Translations under genes and position numbers: made by a program | Notes under the pieces: model-generated | Database searches by the model: none | The model's input: the letters and a program-made list of their open reading frames with translations, nothing else | Told to the model about the DNA's origin: nothing | Shown here: piece after piece, positions 36,424 through 45,639 of the stretch | Layout: each line of letters begins with the position of its first letter | Numbering within the stretch: the stretch's first letter is position 1 | Assembly (NCBI RefSeq): GCF_003336225.1 | Contig: NZ_QPID01000002.1 | Location: 434,001-498,000 of the forward strand | Reading direction: 5' to 3' | DNA: 64,000 nucleotides | From: Corallincola holothuriorum | Lineage (GTDB): Bacteria; Pseudomonadota; Gammaproteobacteria; Enterobacterales; Neiellaceae

Positions 36424-37773
36424 TTGTCCCGTCCACTGAATACCGCTGATACGCTCGGTTTAGGTTTTATGTTATTGGCCTTTTTCTTAGGGGCAGGAAA
36501 CTGGATCTTTCCGCCGATGGCGGGACAGCAAGCGGGGCACGAAGTGTTGCCTGCTACCTTGGGCTTTTTGATCACGGCCGTTGGCTTACCGCTACTGGGA
36601 GTGATCTCGCTGGCTGCTGCTAGAGGTGGTTTAGCCCAGTTGGGCCGTTACTTGCCTGCGGGCGCCAGTTTACTGTTGGCGTTAGCGATTTACATCGTGA
36701 TGGTGCCAGGATTTGGTATTCCCCGCACGGCCTTGGTTGCTTTTGAGATGGGGTTTAAGCCTTTTTTCACTGAAGTGAACCAAGATTTTTTATTGGCCGG
36801 TTTCTCTCTTGGCTATTTCTCTTTGACCTTCTGGTTGGCGTTAAATCCGAGCAAGTTACTCAATCGCATTGGTAAATTTATTGCGCCGTTGATGTTGGTA
36901 TTGATTGCAGTACTTGGCTATGTGGTGTTTACCGCACCACTGGCACCGATTGGTGAGGGGCAGGGTGAGTTTGTTGCGACGCCGTTTACCAAAGGATTTC
37001 TTGAAGGTTATATGACCATGGATCTGCTGGCAGCCATGCTGTTTGGCGTATTGATTATTAATACTTTGAAAGACAAAGGTGTTGAAGCACAACGTCATCA
37101 ATACAGCAGTTTGATTTTAGGCGGCTCTATTGCCGCTATTGGTTTAGCCTGTGTTTACATCATCTTGTTCTACATGGGGGCAACGAGCCATAGTGTGGCG
37201 CCAGGCGCTGCCAATGGCGGTGAAGTGTTTACCCTTTATATGTCAGCATCGATGGGCTTGGGTGGGCAACTGGTACTGGCGTTTGTCGTGGGGCTTGCCT
37301 GTCTGACAACGGCTGTTGGCGGCACCAGTGCCTGTGCTGAGTATTTTGTTGAGCGCTGGCCAAAGCTTTCCTACCGTCCGACGCTGTTTGTTTTAGTCGC
37401 CATCTGTACCTTGGTCGCCAATATCGGGTTATCGGCACTTATTGGTGCTTTTATCCCAGTGCTGTTTGCTGTGTATCCATTGGCGATTGTCTTGGTATTA
37501 CTCAATTTGTCAGCCAAATGGCTACCGGCTCCGACGCGTACGTTTTGTTGGGCTGCGGTATTTGCTTTGCTCTTTGGTTTGTGTGACGCGGCAAGATTTC
37601 TTGGCATACTCGATAAGATCCCAGGGATTGAGTTGTTGGATAGTGTGCCGCTGTTCGATTTAGGTTTAGGTTGGGTTGTTCCGGTGTTGTTGGTGGTGGT
37701 GTTAACTGTGATTGGGCCGCGAGAAGAAGCCCCTACAGAAACCTCGGCAGTGCAGGATAATGGCGATTCGTAA
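36424..37773 (+). CDS. brnQ: Branched-chain amino acid:cation symporter BrnQ (first copy)
   Basis: A 449-residue LIVCS-family inner-membrane carrier that imports Leu, Ile and Val with Na+ or H+. 12 membrane helices. Family marks: 'FFLGAGNWIFPPMAGQQAG' at 22-40, 'GFGIPRTALVAFEMGFKPF', and 'KGFLEGYMTMDLLAAMLFG'. Start codon is TTG (MSRPLN...), with GAGGT at 36413-36417. The next gene is a second copy of the same family; the two share about half their residues by eye. Confidence 0.92.
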   Translation: MSRPLNTADTLGLGFMLLAFFLGAGNWIFPPMAGQQAGHEVLPATLGFLITAVGLPLLGVISLAAARGGLAQLGRYLPAGASLLLALAIYIVMVPGFGIPRTALVAFEMGFKPFFTEVNQDFLLAGFSLGYFSLTFWLALNPSKLLNRIGKFIAPLMLVLIAVLGYVVFTAPLAPIGEGQGEFVATPFTKGFLEGYMTMDLLAAMLFGVLIINTLKDKGVEAQRHQYSSLILGGSIAAIGLACVYIILFYMGATSHSVAPGAANGGEVFTLYMSASMGLGGQLVLAFVVGLACLTTAVGGTSACAEYFVERWPKLSYRPTLFVLVAICTLVANIGLSALIGAFIPVLFAVYPLAIVLVLLNLSAKWLPAPTRTFCWAAVFALLFGLCDAARFLGILDKIPGIELLDSVPLFDLGLGWVVPVLLVVVLTVIGPREEAPTETSAVQDNGDS

Positions 37774-37811
37774 CTTATAATTTTATTAATTTATCAAAAA
37801 GTTAAACTAAA

Positions 37812-39137
37812 ATGTCAGAGACTAAACAGCTATCTACCACTGATATATTTGCTTTAGGTTTTATGACCTTTGCTTTCTTCTTGGGGGCGGGAAATATTAT
37901 TTTTCCACCGTTAGCAGGGCAGCAAGCGGGTACGGAGTTTGTGCCAGCGATGGCGGGCTTTCTGTTTACCGCAGTGGGGTTACCGTTACTAACTTTGTTG
38001 GCCTGTGCAAAAGCCGGTGGTGGGTTGCCCCGAATGACCCGCCTGTTACCTAAGGGTGTGGGGATTGCCATCACCTTGGCTATTTTCATTGTTATTGGCC
38101 CCGCCTTCGCTACGCCCCGCACCAGCCTTGTGGCTTTTGAAATGGGTTTTAAACCATTCTTATCTTCAGCAGAGCCACAAGCTTGGGTGTTGCTGACCTA
38201 TTCTATTGGTTTTTTCATTGTGGCTGCTTCCTTGGCCTTGCATAGGGGGAATCTGATCGACTATATCGGTAAGGTCCTCACGCCTGTTTTGATCCTGTTG
38301 CTATTGGTGTTATCGGTCACTGTATTGATGAACCCATTGGGAGATGCCGTCGCACCCGTAGGGGACTACGTCAGCCAACCGTTCACTAAAGGCTTTCTTG
38401 AAGGTTATAACACCATGGACACCTTTGGTGCCTTGATGTTTGGCATGCTGATCGTTGACGTACTGCGCAAGAAAGAGATCAGCGATGTGAAGTTACAAAC
38501 TCGCTACCTGATATTTGCCAGTATTATTGCTGCTAGCGGCTTAGCTTTTGTTTATATGTCTTTGTTCTATTTAGGTGTAACCAGCAATGATGTCGCGCCC
38601 AATGCAGCCAATGGTGGCGAGGTGTTTGCACGTTATGTGCAGGCGATGTTCGGGGGGCCTGGTAAGCTGATTTTGGCCGCCGTTGTGACGCTGGCTTGCT
38701 TAACCACTGCCGTTGGGCTGATCAGTGCATGCGCTGATTACTTCAATCGTCTTTGGCAAAAAGTCAGTTATCAAGGCTGGGTTATTATCATCGCCGTGTT
38801 GTGTGCCATCGTGGCAAATGTGGGTCTGACTCAGTTGATTGCCGTTTCTGTACCTGTGCTGTTTGCGCTTTATCCTGTGGCGATTGCCTTGGTTATCCTC
38901 AACCTGCTGGTTGATAAGTTGCCCAATCCGAAGTTGGCATTCTATGCCGTGCTGTCTATTGCGCTATTGATGGCTCTGCTGGATGCGATAAAGGTGACTG
39001 GATTGGTTGAAGATGAAGGACTGGCATTTGCTCAAGCCCTGCCTCTGTTTAGTTATGGCCTTGCTTGGTTGTTGCCGGTGACCGTGGTGTTGGTTGGCTC
39101 GTTTATGATGCCTAAAGCTGCGGTGACTAATTCTTGA
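37812..39137 (+). CDS. brnQ: Branched-chain amino acid:cation symporter BrnQ (second copy)
   Basis: A 441-residue paralogue of the carrier just upstream, with the same order of motifs ('FFLGAGNIIFPPLAGQQAG', 'FATPRTSLVAFEMGFKP', 'KGFLEGYNTMDTFGALMFG'). The start ATG is 38 bases after the previous stop, so the pair is likely co-transcribed. Tandem copies may differ in affinity or substrate. It ends before a strong terminator. Confidence 0.92.
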   Translation: MSETKQLSTTDIFALGFMTFAFFLGAGNIIFPPLAGQQAGTEFVPAMAGFLFTAVGLPLLTLLACAKAGGGLPRMTRLLPKGVGIAITLAIFIVIGPAFATPRTSLVAFEMGFKPFLSSAEPQAWVLLTYSIGFFIVAASLALHRGNLIDYIGKVLTPVLILLLLVLSVTVLMNPLGDAVAPVGDYVSQPFTKGFLEGYNTMDTFGALMFGMLIVDVLRKKEISDVKLQTRYLIFASIIAASGLAFVYMSLFYLGVTSNDVAPNAANGGEVFARYVQAMFGGPGKLILAAVVTLACLTTAVGLISACADYFNRLWQKVSYQGWVIIIAVLCAIVANVGLTQLIAVSVPVLFALYPVAIALVILNLLVDKLPNPKLAFYAVLSIALLMALLDAIKVTGLVEDEGLAFAQALPLFSYGLAWLLPVTVVLVGSFMMPKAAVTNS

Positions 39138-39159
39138 TGAGATGAAGTTGTTTTGCATT

Positions 39160-39193
39160 AAAAAAGCCGCTTGCCATTGGAAGCGGCTTTTTT
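39160..39193. terminator. Bidirectional terminator between brnQ and fldB
   Basis: AAAAAAGCCGCTT, GCCATTGG loop, AAGCGGCTTTTTT between convergent genes. Confidence 0.92.
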
Positions 39194-39222
39194 ATTGACG
39201 GCCTAAATGAGCCAATGAGATC

Positions 39223-39753
39223 TCACTCTGCGCTGAGAGCATTCAGTTCGTTGAGTAGCTGATCGCACCAGGTCGCTATACGACTGTCACTGAGCTCATA
39301 TTGGGTTTCATCGTCGAGTGCTAAGCCGACAAAATATTTGCCATCTTGGGTTAACGCTTTTGAGCCAGCAAACTGATAACTATCATCATTTGGCCAGTAA
39401 CCTAGTATCTCTGGAGCTTGCGGTGCAATGGCGTCGTGCAACATGCCCATCGCATCTAAGAACCATTCACCATAGCCCTCCTGATCTCCCATGCCAAAGA
39501 TAGCCACTATCTTTCCGTTCAATGAGAGGTCATCAATGTCTGACCAGTGCGACTCCCAATCCTCTTGCAGTTCACCATAGTCCCAGGTGCTGATGCCGAA
39601 GATTAACATCTCATAGTCGGCAGTCTTAGCTAAAGACACCTCTTTGATATTGTGGAGATCGACGAGATCATGACCCAGTTGATCGCGGATCTTTTCTGCC
39701 GCCATTTCGGTGTAGCAAGTGCTGGAGCCAAAAAACAAACCTATTTTCATCAC
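39223..39753 (-). CDS. fldB: Flavodoxin FldB
   Basis: A 176-residue long-chain flavodoxin. The FMN phosphate loop '[20 protein letters not shown]' at 5-24 matches FldB rather than FldA. '[15 protein letters not shown]' near 54, and '[20 protein letters not shown]' near 91 complete the FMN site. It donates electrons to low-potential enzymes. In E. coli fldB is immediately before xerD on the same strand; here ogt lies between them and fldB is turned the other way. Confidence 0.92.
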   Translation of the reverse strand: MMKIGLFFGSSTCYTEMAAEKIRDQLGHDLVDLHNIKEVSLAKTADYEMLIFGISTWDYGELQEDWESHWSDIDDLSLNGKIVAIFGMGDQEGYGEWFLDAMGMLHDAIAPQAPEILGYWPNDDSYQFAGSKALTQDGKYFVGLALDDETQYELSDSRIATWCDQLLNELNALSAE

Positions 39754-39794
39754 ATCACTTCTTTAAACTAACGCTTTACCCAGACTATCACTCA

Positions 39795-40313
39795 ATGGTA
39801 TCAAATCCCTTTCCCCTGCACATAGCGGTATCCATGTTAGAGCCTTTGCCTTCCGGTTATTTTGATGCCCCCTTTGGCCGCGTCGCCATCTTTGATAACG
39901 GTGGTGAGTTAGAGAAACTGATCTACCTGCCTGAAAGCTCAGCACTAGGTGCTTCAAGTGCATTGACCCGTGAGGTTAAGCGTCAGTTGGCGGCGTACCT
40001 CAAGGAGCCTGCTTTTCGCTTTGATTTGCCGTTACTGCCGCAAGGCACCGAGTTTCAATCCAAGGTATGGCAGCAGCTGTTAGCTATTCCGGTTGGAGAA
40101 GTGCAAACCTATGGTGAAATGGCGGCGGCACTGGGCAGTGCCGCGCGGGCAGTGGGGGGCGCGTGTCGGCGTAATCCGTTGCCGTGGGTTGTGCCTTGTC
40201 ATCGCGTCGTTGCCAGCGGCAGCTTGGGCGGCTTTTCTGGCGCAAGGCAAGGGCCTATGCTGGAGATTAAACGCTGGCTGTTGTGCCATGAGGGAGCGGT
40301 TAGCAGTGAATGA
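39795..40313 (+). CDS. ogt: Methylated-DNA-protein cysteine methyltransferase
   Basis: Repairs O6-alkylguanine by transferring the alkyl group to its own Cys. 172 residues; active-site PCHRVV near residue 134 and the helix-turn-helix region 'VGEVQTYGEMAAALG' near 98, 'RAVGGACRRNPLP'. Ogt/Ada-C class. The ATG at 39834 would give a product 13 residues shorter. The last eight bases overlap the xerD start. Confidence 0.9.
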   Translation: MVSNPFPLHIAVSMLEPLPSGYFDAPFGRVAIFDNGGELEKLIYLPESSALGASSALTREVKRQLAAYLKEPAFRFDLPLLPQGTEFQSKVWQQLLAIPVGEVQTYGEMAAALGSAARAVGGACRRNPLPWVVPCHRVVASGSLGGFSGARQGPMLEIKRWLLCHEGAVSSE

Positions 40314-41211
40314 TAACCTAGAGTGCGATAAATATATTCGGCGGTTCCGGGAATATTTGTTGTTAGAAAAGGGATTGAGTAAGCACACCATCGCGGCCTA
40401 TCAAACCGACCTGAATCACTTTTTCAGTTGGCTGCAAGGGCAGGAGCTCACGCCATTTGTGTTAGATCATCTGCATCTGCAGCAATACCTGGGTAGTCGA
40501 TTGGAAAAAGGGCTGAGCGCTCGCAGTAATGCCCGGCTGCTCAGTACGTTGCGTCACTTCTATAAATTTGCTCGTCGCCATGAATGGACCGATCTGGATC
40601 CGACCGCGCTATTAGAGGGGCCGCGTTTGCCTGCCGGTTTGCCGAAAACGCTCAGTGAAACGGATGTCGATAACTTGTTGCAAGCGCCGTTGTTATCCGA
40701 GGCGATTGGTTGGCGTGATAGAGCGATGTTAGAGGTGCTCTATGCTTCTGGTTTACGCGTGTCTGAGTTGGTTAACTTGCGCCTATCGGAAGTTTCACTG
40801 CGGCAGGGATTGGTGCGGGTCAGTGGTAAAGGCAATAAAGAGCGCTTGGTGCCGCTAGGTGAAGTTGCGTTGGATTGGCTCCAAAAGTACCTCGCAAATG
40901 GGCGACGAGAGCTGCTGGGGCCACATCAAGAGAGCGATGTGATTTTCCCCGGACGCTATGGCCAACCGATGACCCGGCAAACCTTTTGGCACCGGATTAA
41001 GAAATATGCGCAGATGGCTGGGATAAACACCGACTTATCACCTCATACGCTGCGTCACGCTTTTGCTACGCACCTGTTAAATCATGGTGCCGATCTGCGT
41101 GTAGTGCAGATGTTGTTGGGTCACAGTGATTTATCAACAACACAGATCTATACCCAGGTTGCACGAGAGCGCTTAAAGTCGTTGCATAGTGAGCACCACC
41201 CCAGAGCGTAA
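40306..41211 (+). CDS. xerD: Tyrosine recombinase XerD
   Basis: With XerC it resolves chromosome dimers at dif. 301 residues from the GTG at 40306 (E. coli 298), with GGAG at 40293-40296. A longer open frame reaches 40093 but runs through ogt and cannot be right. The catalytic set is visible: Arg in 'YASGLRVSELV', Lys in 'GKGNKERLVPL', 'SPHTLRHAFATHLL' (His and Arg), the second His in 'LLGHSDLSTTQIYT' and the nucleophile Tyr there. dsbC follows. Confidence 0.96.
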   Translation: MNDNLECDKYIRRFREYLLLEKGLSKHTIAAYQTDLNHFFSWLQGQELTPFVLDHLHLQQYLGSRLEKGLSARSNARLLSTLRHFYKFARRHEWTDLDPTALLEGPRLPAGLPKTLSETDVDNLLQAPLLSEAIGWRDRAMLEVLYASGLRVSELVNLRLSEVSLRQGLVRVSGKGNKERLVPLGEVALDWLQKYLANGRRELLGPHQESDVIFPGRYGQPMTRQTFWHRIKKYAQMAGINTDLSPHTLRHAFATHLLNHGADLRVVQMLLGHSDLSTTQIYTQVARERLKSLHSEHHPRA

Positions 41212-41378
41212 AATCGCTGCTGGTCAGTGGCTAGCAGCGGAGGTAAACTGCGGGCTAGCTATTTTCTGAGAAGTGGCTTTTGGCAATTACCCAAGTGGTT
41301 TGTAAATACCCACTTCGATATGTAATTTTTCTCGGTGAACGGGGTCTAATAGGTATCCCATTGAAGCAGGTTTTTTTG

Positions 41379-42131
41379 ATGACTGGTAAGAAGATATTTA
41401 AGTGGTTGCTGTTGGTGAGCGCAGCGTTATTGACGTCGGCGTATTTCGTGGTATCAACTGCGTCGGAATCGACAGCAAAGTTTGATCCTGAGCAGCAGGT
41501 GCTTGCGGATAAGTTGAATGCGTTACTGAATACGGAAGTGATTACGTTAACGCCATCGCCGATCCAAGGCTTTTATCAGGCGCTGACCGATACTGGCGTG
41601 TTCTATATCAGTTCTGATGGCGCTTTGCTGATCCAAGGGAAAGTGTACAACATCGATGGGCAGCCAAAAGATTTGACTGAGTCGGCGATGGCCGGAGAAC
41701 GGTTGAAGCGCTTAGCTGCTGTAGAAGATAGTATGATCAGTTACCCGGCAAAGAATGAAAAATATGTGGTGACTATCTTTACTGATATTGATTGTGGTTA
41801 TTGTCGCAAGCTGCATAGCCAGATGGAAGAGTACAATGATCTGGGTATTACCGTACGTTACTTGGCTTACCCTCGTTCGGGTCCGAACTCCCCAAGTGGT
41901 GATACGATTGCCTCTGTATGGTGTGCTGACAATCCAGCGCAGGCGATGACCAATGCCAAATCAGGTAAGGCTCTGAAGAAAGCTAAATGTGATAACCCAG
42001 TTGCGCAACATTATAAACTGGGTGGCGTGTTCGGCGTGCGCGGAACGCCAGCGATTATTCGTCCGAACGGTGAGATGTTGGGCGGTTATCTGCCACCACG
42101 TCAGCTGCTTGCTACGCTTGAACAGCAATAA
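41379..42131 (+). CDS. dsbC: Thiol:disulfide interchange protein DsbC
   Basis: Periplasmic disulfide isomerase, 250 residues. A hydrophobic N-terminus 'IFKWLLLVSAALLTSAYFVV' acts as signal peptide or anchor, then comes the dimerisation domain and a thioredoxin fold with CGYC near residue 140 ('DIDCGYCRKLHSQ') and a cis-Pro in 'GVRGTPAIIRP'. The frame can be read from 41280, but the ATG at 41379 opens the signal sequence and fits the family. The upstream 167 bases hold no other gene. Conserved order xerD-dsbC-recJ. Confidence 0.93.
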   Translation: MTGKKIFKWLLLVSAALLTSAYFVVSTASESTAKFDPEQQVLADKLNALLNTEVITLTPSPIQGFYQALTDTGVFYISSDGALLIQGKVYNIDGQPKDLTESAMAGERLKRLAAVEDSMISYPAKNEKYVVTIFTDIDCGYCRKLHSQMEEYNDLGITVRYLAYPRSGPNSPSGDTIASVWCADNPAQAMTNAKSGKALKKAKCDNPVAQHYKLGGVFGVRGTPAIIRPNGEMLGGYLPPRQLLATLEQQ

Positions 42132-42140
42132 TTTTTTTAG

Positions 42141-43874
42141 ATGTCTATGACCATAGAGCGTCGGCCGCTGCCAGCGGCTGATGCTGTTATTGCTGGATTA
42201 CCGCCTCTTCTGCAACGTATCTACGCTAGCCGTGGTATTACTGCCGCGCCGCAGCTCGAACGACAAACCTCCCACCTGGCTCGACCAACCGAGCTTAAAG
42301 GCATGCAACCGGCAGTGGTGTTGCTTGCCGATGCACTGAATGCGCAGAAGCGGCTGTTAATTGTTGGAGATTTTGATGCTGACGGTGCGACGTCGAGCGC
42401 TCTTTGTGTCTTGGCGCTGCGTGCTATGGGCGCAAAGTTTGTCGACTTCCTGGTGCCCAATCGTTTTGATTATGGTTATGGGTTGAGTCCTGAGATCGCT
42501 GATGTTGCCCATCAACAAGGGGCAGAGTTACTGATCACTGTTGATAATGGTATCTCGAGCATTCAAGGAGTGGTGAAAGCTAAGCAGTTAGGTATGCAGG
42601 TGCTGGTCACCGACCACCATTTGCCTGGTGAACAACTGCCTGCTGCGGATGCCATTGTGAATCCCAATCAGCCTGGTTGTGAGTTTCCGAGTAAATCGTT
42701 AGCGGGCGTCGGTGTGGCGTTTTATCTGCTGTCAGCCTTACGCACAGAGTTGCGCCAGCGAGGATGGTTTGCCCAGCAGCAGTTAGCTGAGCCCAATCTG
42801 GCTGATTGGTTGGATATTGTTGCTTTAGGTACCGTCGCTGATGTGGTGCCGCTGGATCAGAACAACCGTATTTTGGTGCATCAAGGCTTGCAGCGGATCC
42901 GCAGCGGTCGATGTCGTCCAGGGATCCAGGCGTTGATTGATCTCTCTCAGCGTAAACAGCGGGAGATGACGGCATCTGATCTGGGTTTTGCTTTAGGGCC
43001 GCGCCTCAATGCAGCCGGACGGCTGGATGATATCTCTCTTGGTATTAACTGTTTGCTTTGTGATGATTTCCAGCAGGCTAAACAGATGGCCGAGGAGTTG
43101 GATACGCTTAACCGTTCTCGTCGCGAGATCGAACAGGGAATGGAGCAGGAAGCGCTGGCGGCTCTGTCGGCATTGGATGTCGATGAAGCGGATCTGCCGT
43201 TAGGCTTATGTCTGTTTCAACCAGACTGGCACCAAGGCGTGATAGGGATCCTCGCTTCCCGTATTAAGGAGCGTTTCTATCGTCCGGTACTGGCATTTGC
43301 CGATGCTGGAAATGGTGAGTTAAAGGGGTCTGCGCGCTCTATCTCTGGTTTGCATATGCGCGATCTGTTGGAGCAGATCGACAGTCAGCATCCAGCGTTG
43401 ATTATTAAGTTCGGTGGTCACGCCATGGCGGCAGGCTTGAGTATCCACGCTGATAACTATGCCCGCTTTCAGCAGGTTTTTGAGCAAACAGTTGCAGCAA
43501 CGCTCACACCGAGTGACTTAAGTAACGTGGTGCTCAGTGATGGTGAACTTTCGCTATCAGAGCTGACCTTGGATACCGCGTATCAACTGCGGGATGCGGG
43601 TCCTTGGGGACAAGCATTTCCTGCACCGGTATTTGATGGGGAGTTTTGGTTGTTGCAGCAGCGCATTGTTGGTCAGCGCCACCTGAAAATGGTGTTGTCG
43701 CCTGACAATGGTGTTACTGCCATCGATGCTATCGCTTTTAATGTTGATACTGAAACTTGGCCCGATCCCTCGATCCGCAAAGTACATGTTGCCTATCAGT
43801 TGGATGCTAATGAGTTTCGTGGCAATGTGACACTGCAGTTTGTTGTGCAGTATTTGCAAGGGATCGCTGGCTGA
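42141..43874 (+). CDS. recJ: Single-strand DNA exonuclease RecJ
   Basis: 5'-to-3' single-strand exonuclease of recombination and mismatch repair. 577 residues (E. coli 577). DHH-family motifs: 'VGDFDADGATSSAL' near 75, 'LITVDNGISS' near 133, 'VLVTDHHLPGE' near 155, 'GTVADVVPLD', 'FGGHAMAAGLSI' near 427 (DHHA1 GGH). Starts 9 bases after dsbC. In E. coli prfB follows directly; here a 10-kb accessory block intervenes. Confidence 0.97.
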   Translation: MSMTIERRPLPAADAVIAGLPPLLQRIYASRGITAAPQLERQTSHLARPTELKGMQPAVVLLADALNAQKRLLIVGDFDADGATSSALCVLALRAMGAKFVDFLVPNRFDYGYGLSPEIADVAHQQGAELLITVDNGISSIQGVVKAKQLGMQVLVTDHHLPGEQLPAADAIVNPNQPGCEFPSKSLAGVGVAFYLLSALRTELRQRGWFAQQQLAEPNLADWLDIVALGTVADVVPLDQNNRILVHQGLQRIRSGRCRPGIQALIDLSQRKQREMTASDLGFALGPRLNAAGRLDDISLGINCLLCDDFQQAKQMAEELDTLNRSRREIEQGMEQEALAALSALDVDEADLPLGLCLFQPDWHQGVIGILASRIKERFYRPVLAFADAGNGELKGSARSISGLHMRDLLEQIDSQHPALIIKFGGHAMAAGLSIHADNYARFQQVFEQTVAATLTPSDLSNVVLSDGELSLSELTLDTAYQLRDAGPWGQAFPAPVFDGEFWLLQQRIVGQRHLKMVLSPDNGVTAIDAIAFNVDTETWPDPSIRKVHVAYQLDANEFRGNVTLQFVVQYLQGIAG

Positions 43875-43917
43875 TCCCTCGCGCAACGCTACTTTCTACC
43901 GCGTATTTTCCCTGATC

Positions 43918-44364
43918 CTATTTCACTTCATAAGGGATAGCGAGATGGCCGTGTACTGGAAACAGCAGATCGTATAGCCAATTATAAGCAAGCGTGTACA
44001 CCAGATAGAGTACTACGAGTCCGATATCCATCATCAGCGCATCCAGCAGAGATAGCTTTAGCCACCAGGCGATGAGTGGCGTTGTCAGCCAAAGAATACC
44101 CATCTCGATACCACAGGCGTGAAGGCAACGTTCGATGAAACGTTTATCTGTGCGGCCATAACGTCGGTAGATAACACGATCAAACCAGCCGCTAAAAAGA
44201 TAGTTCCAACAGGCACACAAAGATGCAAAGCAGAGTGCCAAAACTCCTAGTTTGAGCATCGGGTGGCCTGTTAGCCAACTGATTAGTGGCATCAATACAC
44301 CTAGTGATCCCAATTGGTAACCGATGCTATGACGGATCCTATCGTTGCGTGCTCTCATTTTCAT
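43918..44364 (-). CDS. PACE-family efflux transporter
   Basis: A 148-residue protein with four membrane helices arranged as two pairs, the layout of the bacterial transmembrane pair / PACE family (AceI-like), which export biocides such as chlorhexidine and may naturally export polyamines. Family-type marks: 'RIRHSIGYQLG' in helix 1, 'CWNYLFSGWFDRV' after helix 2, 'IERCLHACGIEMG' before helix 3, and 'MMDIGLVVLYLVYTLAYNWLYD'. The strongly conserved Glu of helix 1 (HxxxxE) appears to be Gln here. Divergent from a LysR regulator, like aceI/aceR. Confidence 0.82.
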   Translation of the reverse strand: MKMRARNDRIRHSIGYQLGSLGVLMPLISWLTGHPMLKLGVLALCFASLCACWNYLFSGWFDRVIYRRYGRTDKRFIERCLHACGIEMGILWLTTPLIAWWLKLSLLDALMMDIGLVVLYLVYTLAYNWLYDLLFPVHGHLAIPYEVK

Positions 44365-44420
44365 CTCTGGATGTCGATAATGGGTAGATAGTATTCGATA
44401 GCCAGCTGTATCAAAGTTAC

Positions 44421-44445
44421 AATGTATCTATAAATTAGATACATT
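44421..44445. promoter_or_regulatory. Perfect inverted repeat, probable LysR operator
   Basis: AATGTATCT, 7 bases (ATAAATT), AGATACATT: a perfect 9-bp inverted repeat between the divergent PACE and LysR genes, 57 bases from one start and 9 from the other. It contains the T-N11-A pattern bound by LysR-type regulators. It probably controls both genes. Confidence 0.7.
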
Positions 44446-44453
44446 GAGCGGGG

Positions 44454-45347
44454 ATGATGAGTAAACTGGCAGGTCACTACACCCTGGAGCAGCTGCGGGT
44501 GTTGATCGCAGCGGTAGACAGCGGCTCCTTCTCTGCGGCGGCGAGAAAGCTAGGTCGAGCGCAGTCCGCGATCAGTCATCAGATACAAAATCTGGAACTG
44601 GATCTCAATGTGGTGTTGTTTGAGCGCAGCGGCCGTTATCCGCAGTTAACGGCTGCTGGACGGGCGATCCTTGATGAAGCGCGTTTTCTATTGTTACGAG
44701 CGGATCACCTTTCCGGGATAGCGGCATCGTTGCAAGCGAAACAACGGACACGATTGGTGATCGCTGCTGACGAGATGGCGTTGGACGGAAGTTTTGACAA
44801 AACCATGCTGCATTTGTCGCAGCGTTTTCCTACGCTTTCGGTGGACTTGGTTCATCCGGTGCTGGAAGAGGTGGCGGCCATGGTGAGAAACGGTGAGGCG
44901 CAGGTTGGACTGACAGTGCAGATGTCCCAGGTTTATGATGATCTCGCTTTTGCGCGCCACGGTATGACGCAGATGGTTTGTGTCGCAGATCCTGAGCATC
45001 CGTTAGTCGGGCTATCAGCAATTGAAGTATCCACGTTAAGTCGCTATCGGCAGGTGCTGGTGAGTGTCAGGCGGCAGCAAGCAAGTCATTGGCAGTTATC
45101 ACCCTCCTGCTGGCATGCGGGTAACATTTGGAGTGCCGTGGAACTGGCCAAAATGGGCGTGGGATGGACGAGCGTACCGGAATATGCTGCGCGGGCAGCC
45201 TTGGCTCAGGGAAAGCTAAAAATATTGCATACCACAATGGAGGCCCCTGTGTGGGAGCAAGCGACGGATCTTATTTGGCGTTTTGATCTGCAGCGTGACG
45301 AGGTGCTGAAGTGGTTGATGGGAAAATTAGCGGGGGTGATTCATTGA
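44454..45347 (+). CDS. LysR-type transcriptional regulator
   Basis: A 297-residue regulator with the N-terminal winged helix ('LEQLRVLIAAVDSGSFSAAAR', KLGRAQSAISHQIQNLE; quoted here as two pieces) at 9-65 and an effector-binding domain after about 95. It is transcribed away from the PACE efflux gene, and the 25-bp palindrome lies in the shared 89-base gap. The arrangement mirrors aceR/aceI in Acinetobacter, where the regulator turns on the exporter in response to the drug. GAGCGGGG precedes the ATG. Confidence 0.88.
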   Translation: MMSKLAGHYTLEQLRVLIAAVDSGSFSAAARKLGRAQSAISHQIQNLELDLNVVLFERSGRYPQLTAAGRAILDEARFLLLRADHLSGIAASLQAKQRTRLVIAADEMALDGSFDKTMLHLSQRFPTLSVDLVHPVLEEVAAMVRNGEAQVGLTVQMSQVYDDLAFARHGMTQMVCVADPEHPLVGLSAIEVSTLSRYRQVLVSVRRQQASHWQLSPSCWHAGNIWSAVELAKMGVGWTSVPEYAARAALAQGKLKILHTTMEAPVWEQATDLIWRFDLQRDEVLKWLMGKLAGVIH

Positions 45348-45367
45348 GTAGGGTAAATGACAGGCAA

Positions 45368-45400
45368 ATAAAAAGCCGGTAGCAAATTGCTCACCGGCTT
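45368..45400 (-). terminator. Terminator of the cold-shock gene
   Basis: On the minus strand AAGCCGGT..., a loop, ...ACCGGCTTTTTATTT. It starts about 33 bases after the cold-shock stop, and it may also stop the LysR mRNA from the other side, although the T-run there is poor. Confidence 0.8.
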
Positions 45401-45432
45401 AATTTCTCTAATACTCAGCGGTTAGGCTGAAA

Positions 45433-45639
45433 TTAGACAACAGTTACGTTTTCGGCCTGTGGACCCTTCTGACCTTGAGTTACAGTGAACTCAACTTTCT
45501 GGCCTTCTTCAAGAGTCTTGAAGCCAGCGCCAGTGATAGCACGGAAGTGAACAAACACGTCAGGGCCATTTTCCTGCTGGATGAAACCGAAACCCTTGTC
45601 AGAGTTGAACCATTTTACAGTGCCAGTAACAGTAGACAT
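45433..45639 (-). CDS. Cold-shock protein (CspA family)
   Basis: A 68-residue single OB-fold nucleic-acid chaperone. RNP1 'KGFGFIQQ' at 15-22 and RNP2 'DVFVHF' at 27-32 are intact. Whether it is cold-induced or constitutive (CspC/E-like) cannot be told from the protein. The gene is followed by a terminator. More than 180 bases upstream lack another minus-strand gene, room for the long 5' UTR typical of cold-induced csp mRNAs. Confidence 0.95.
   Translation of the reverse strand: MSTVTGTVKWFNSDKGFGFIQQENGPDVFVHFRAITGAGFKTLEEGQKVEFTVTQGQKGPQAENVTVV

Noticed and set aside
40093-40305. N-terminal extension of XerD by 71 residues
   Set aside because: It lies almost wholly inside ogt in another frame, and XerD proteins are about 298 residues; the GTG at 40306 with GGAG upstream fits.
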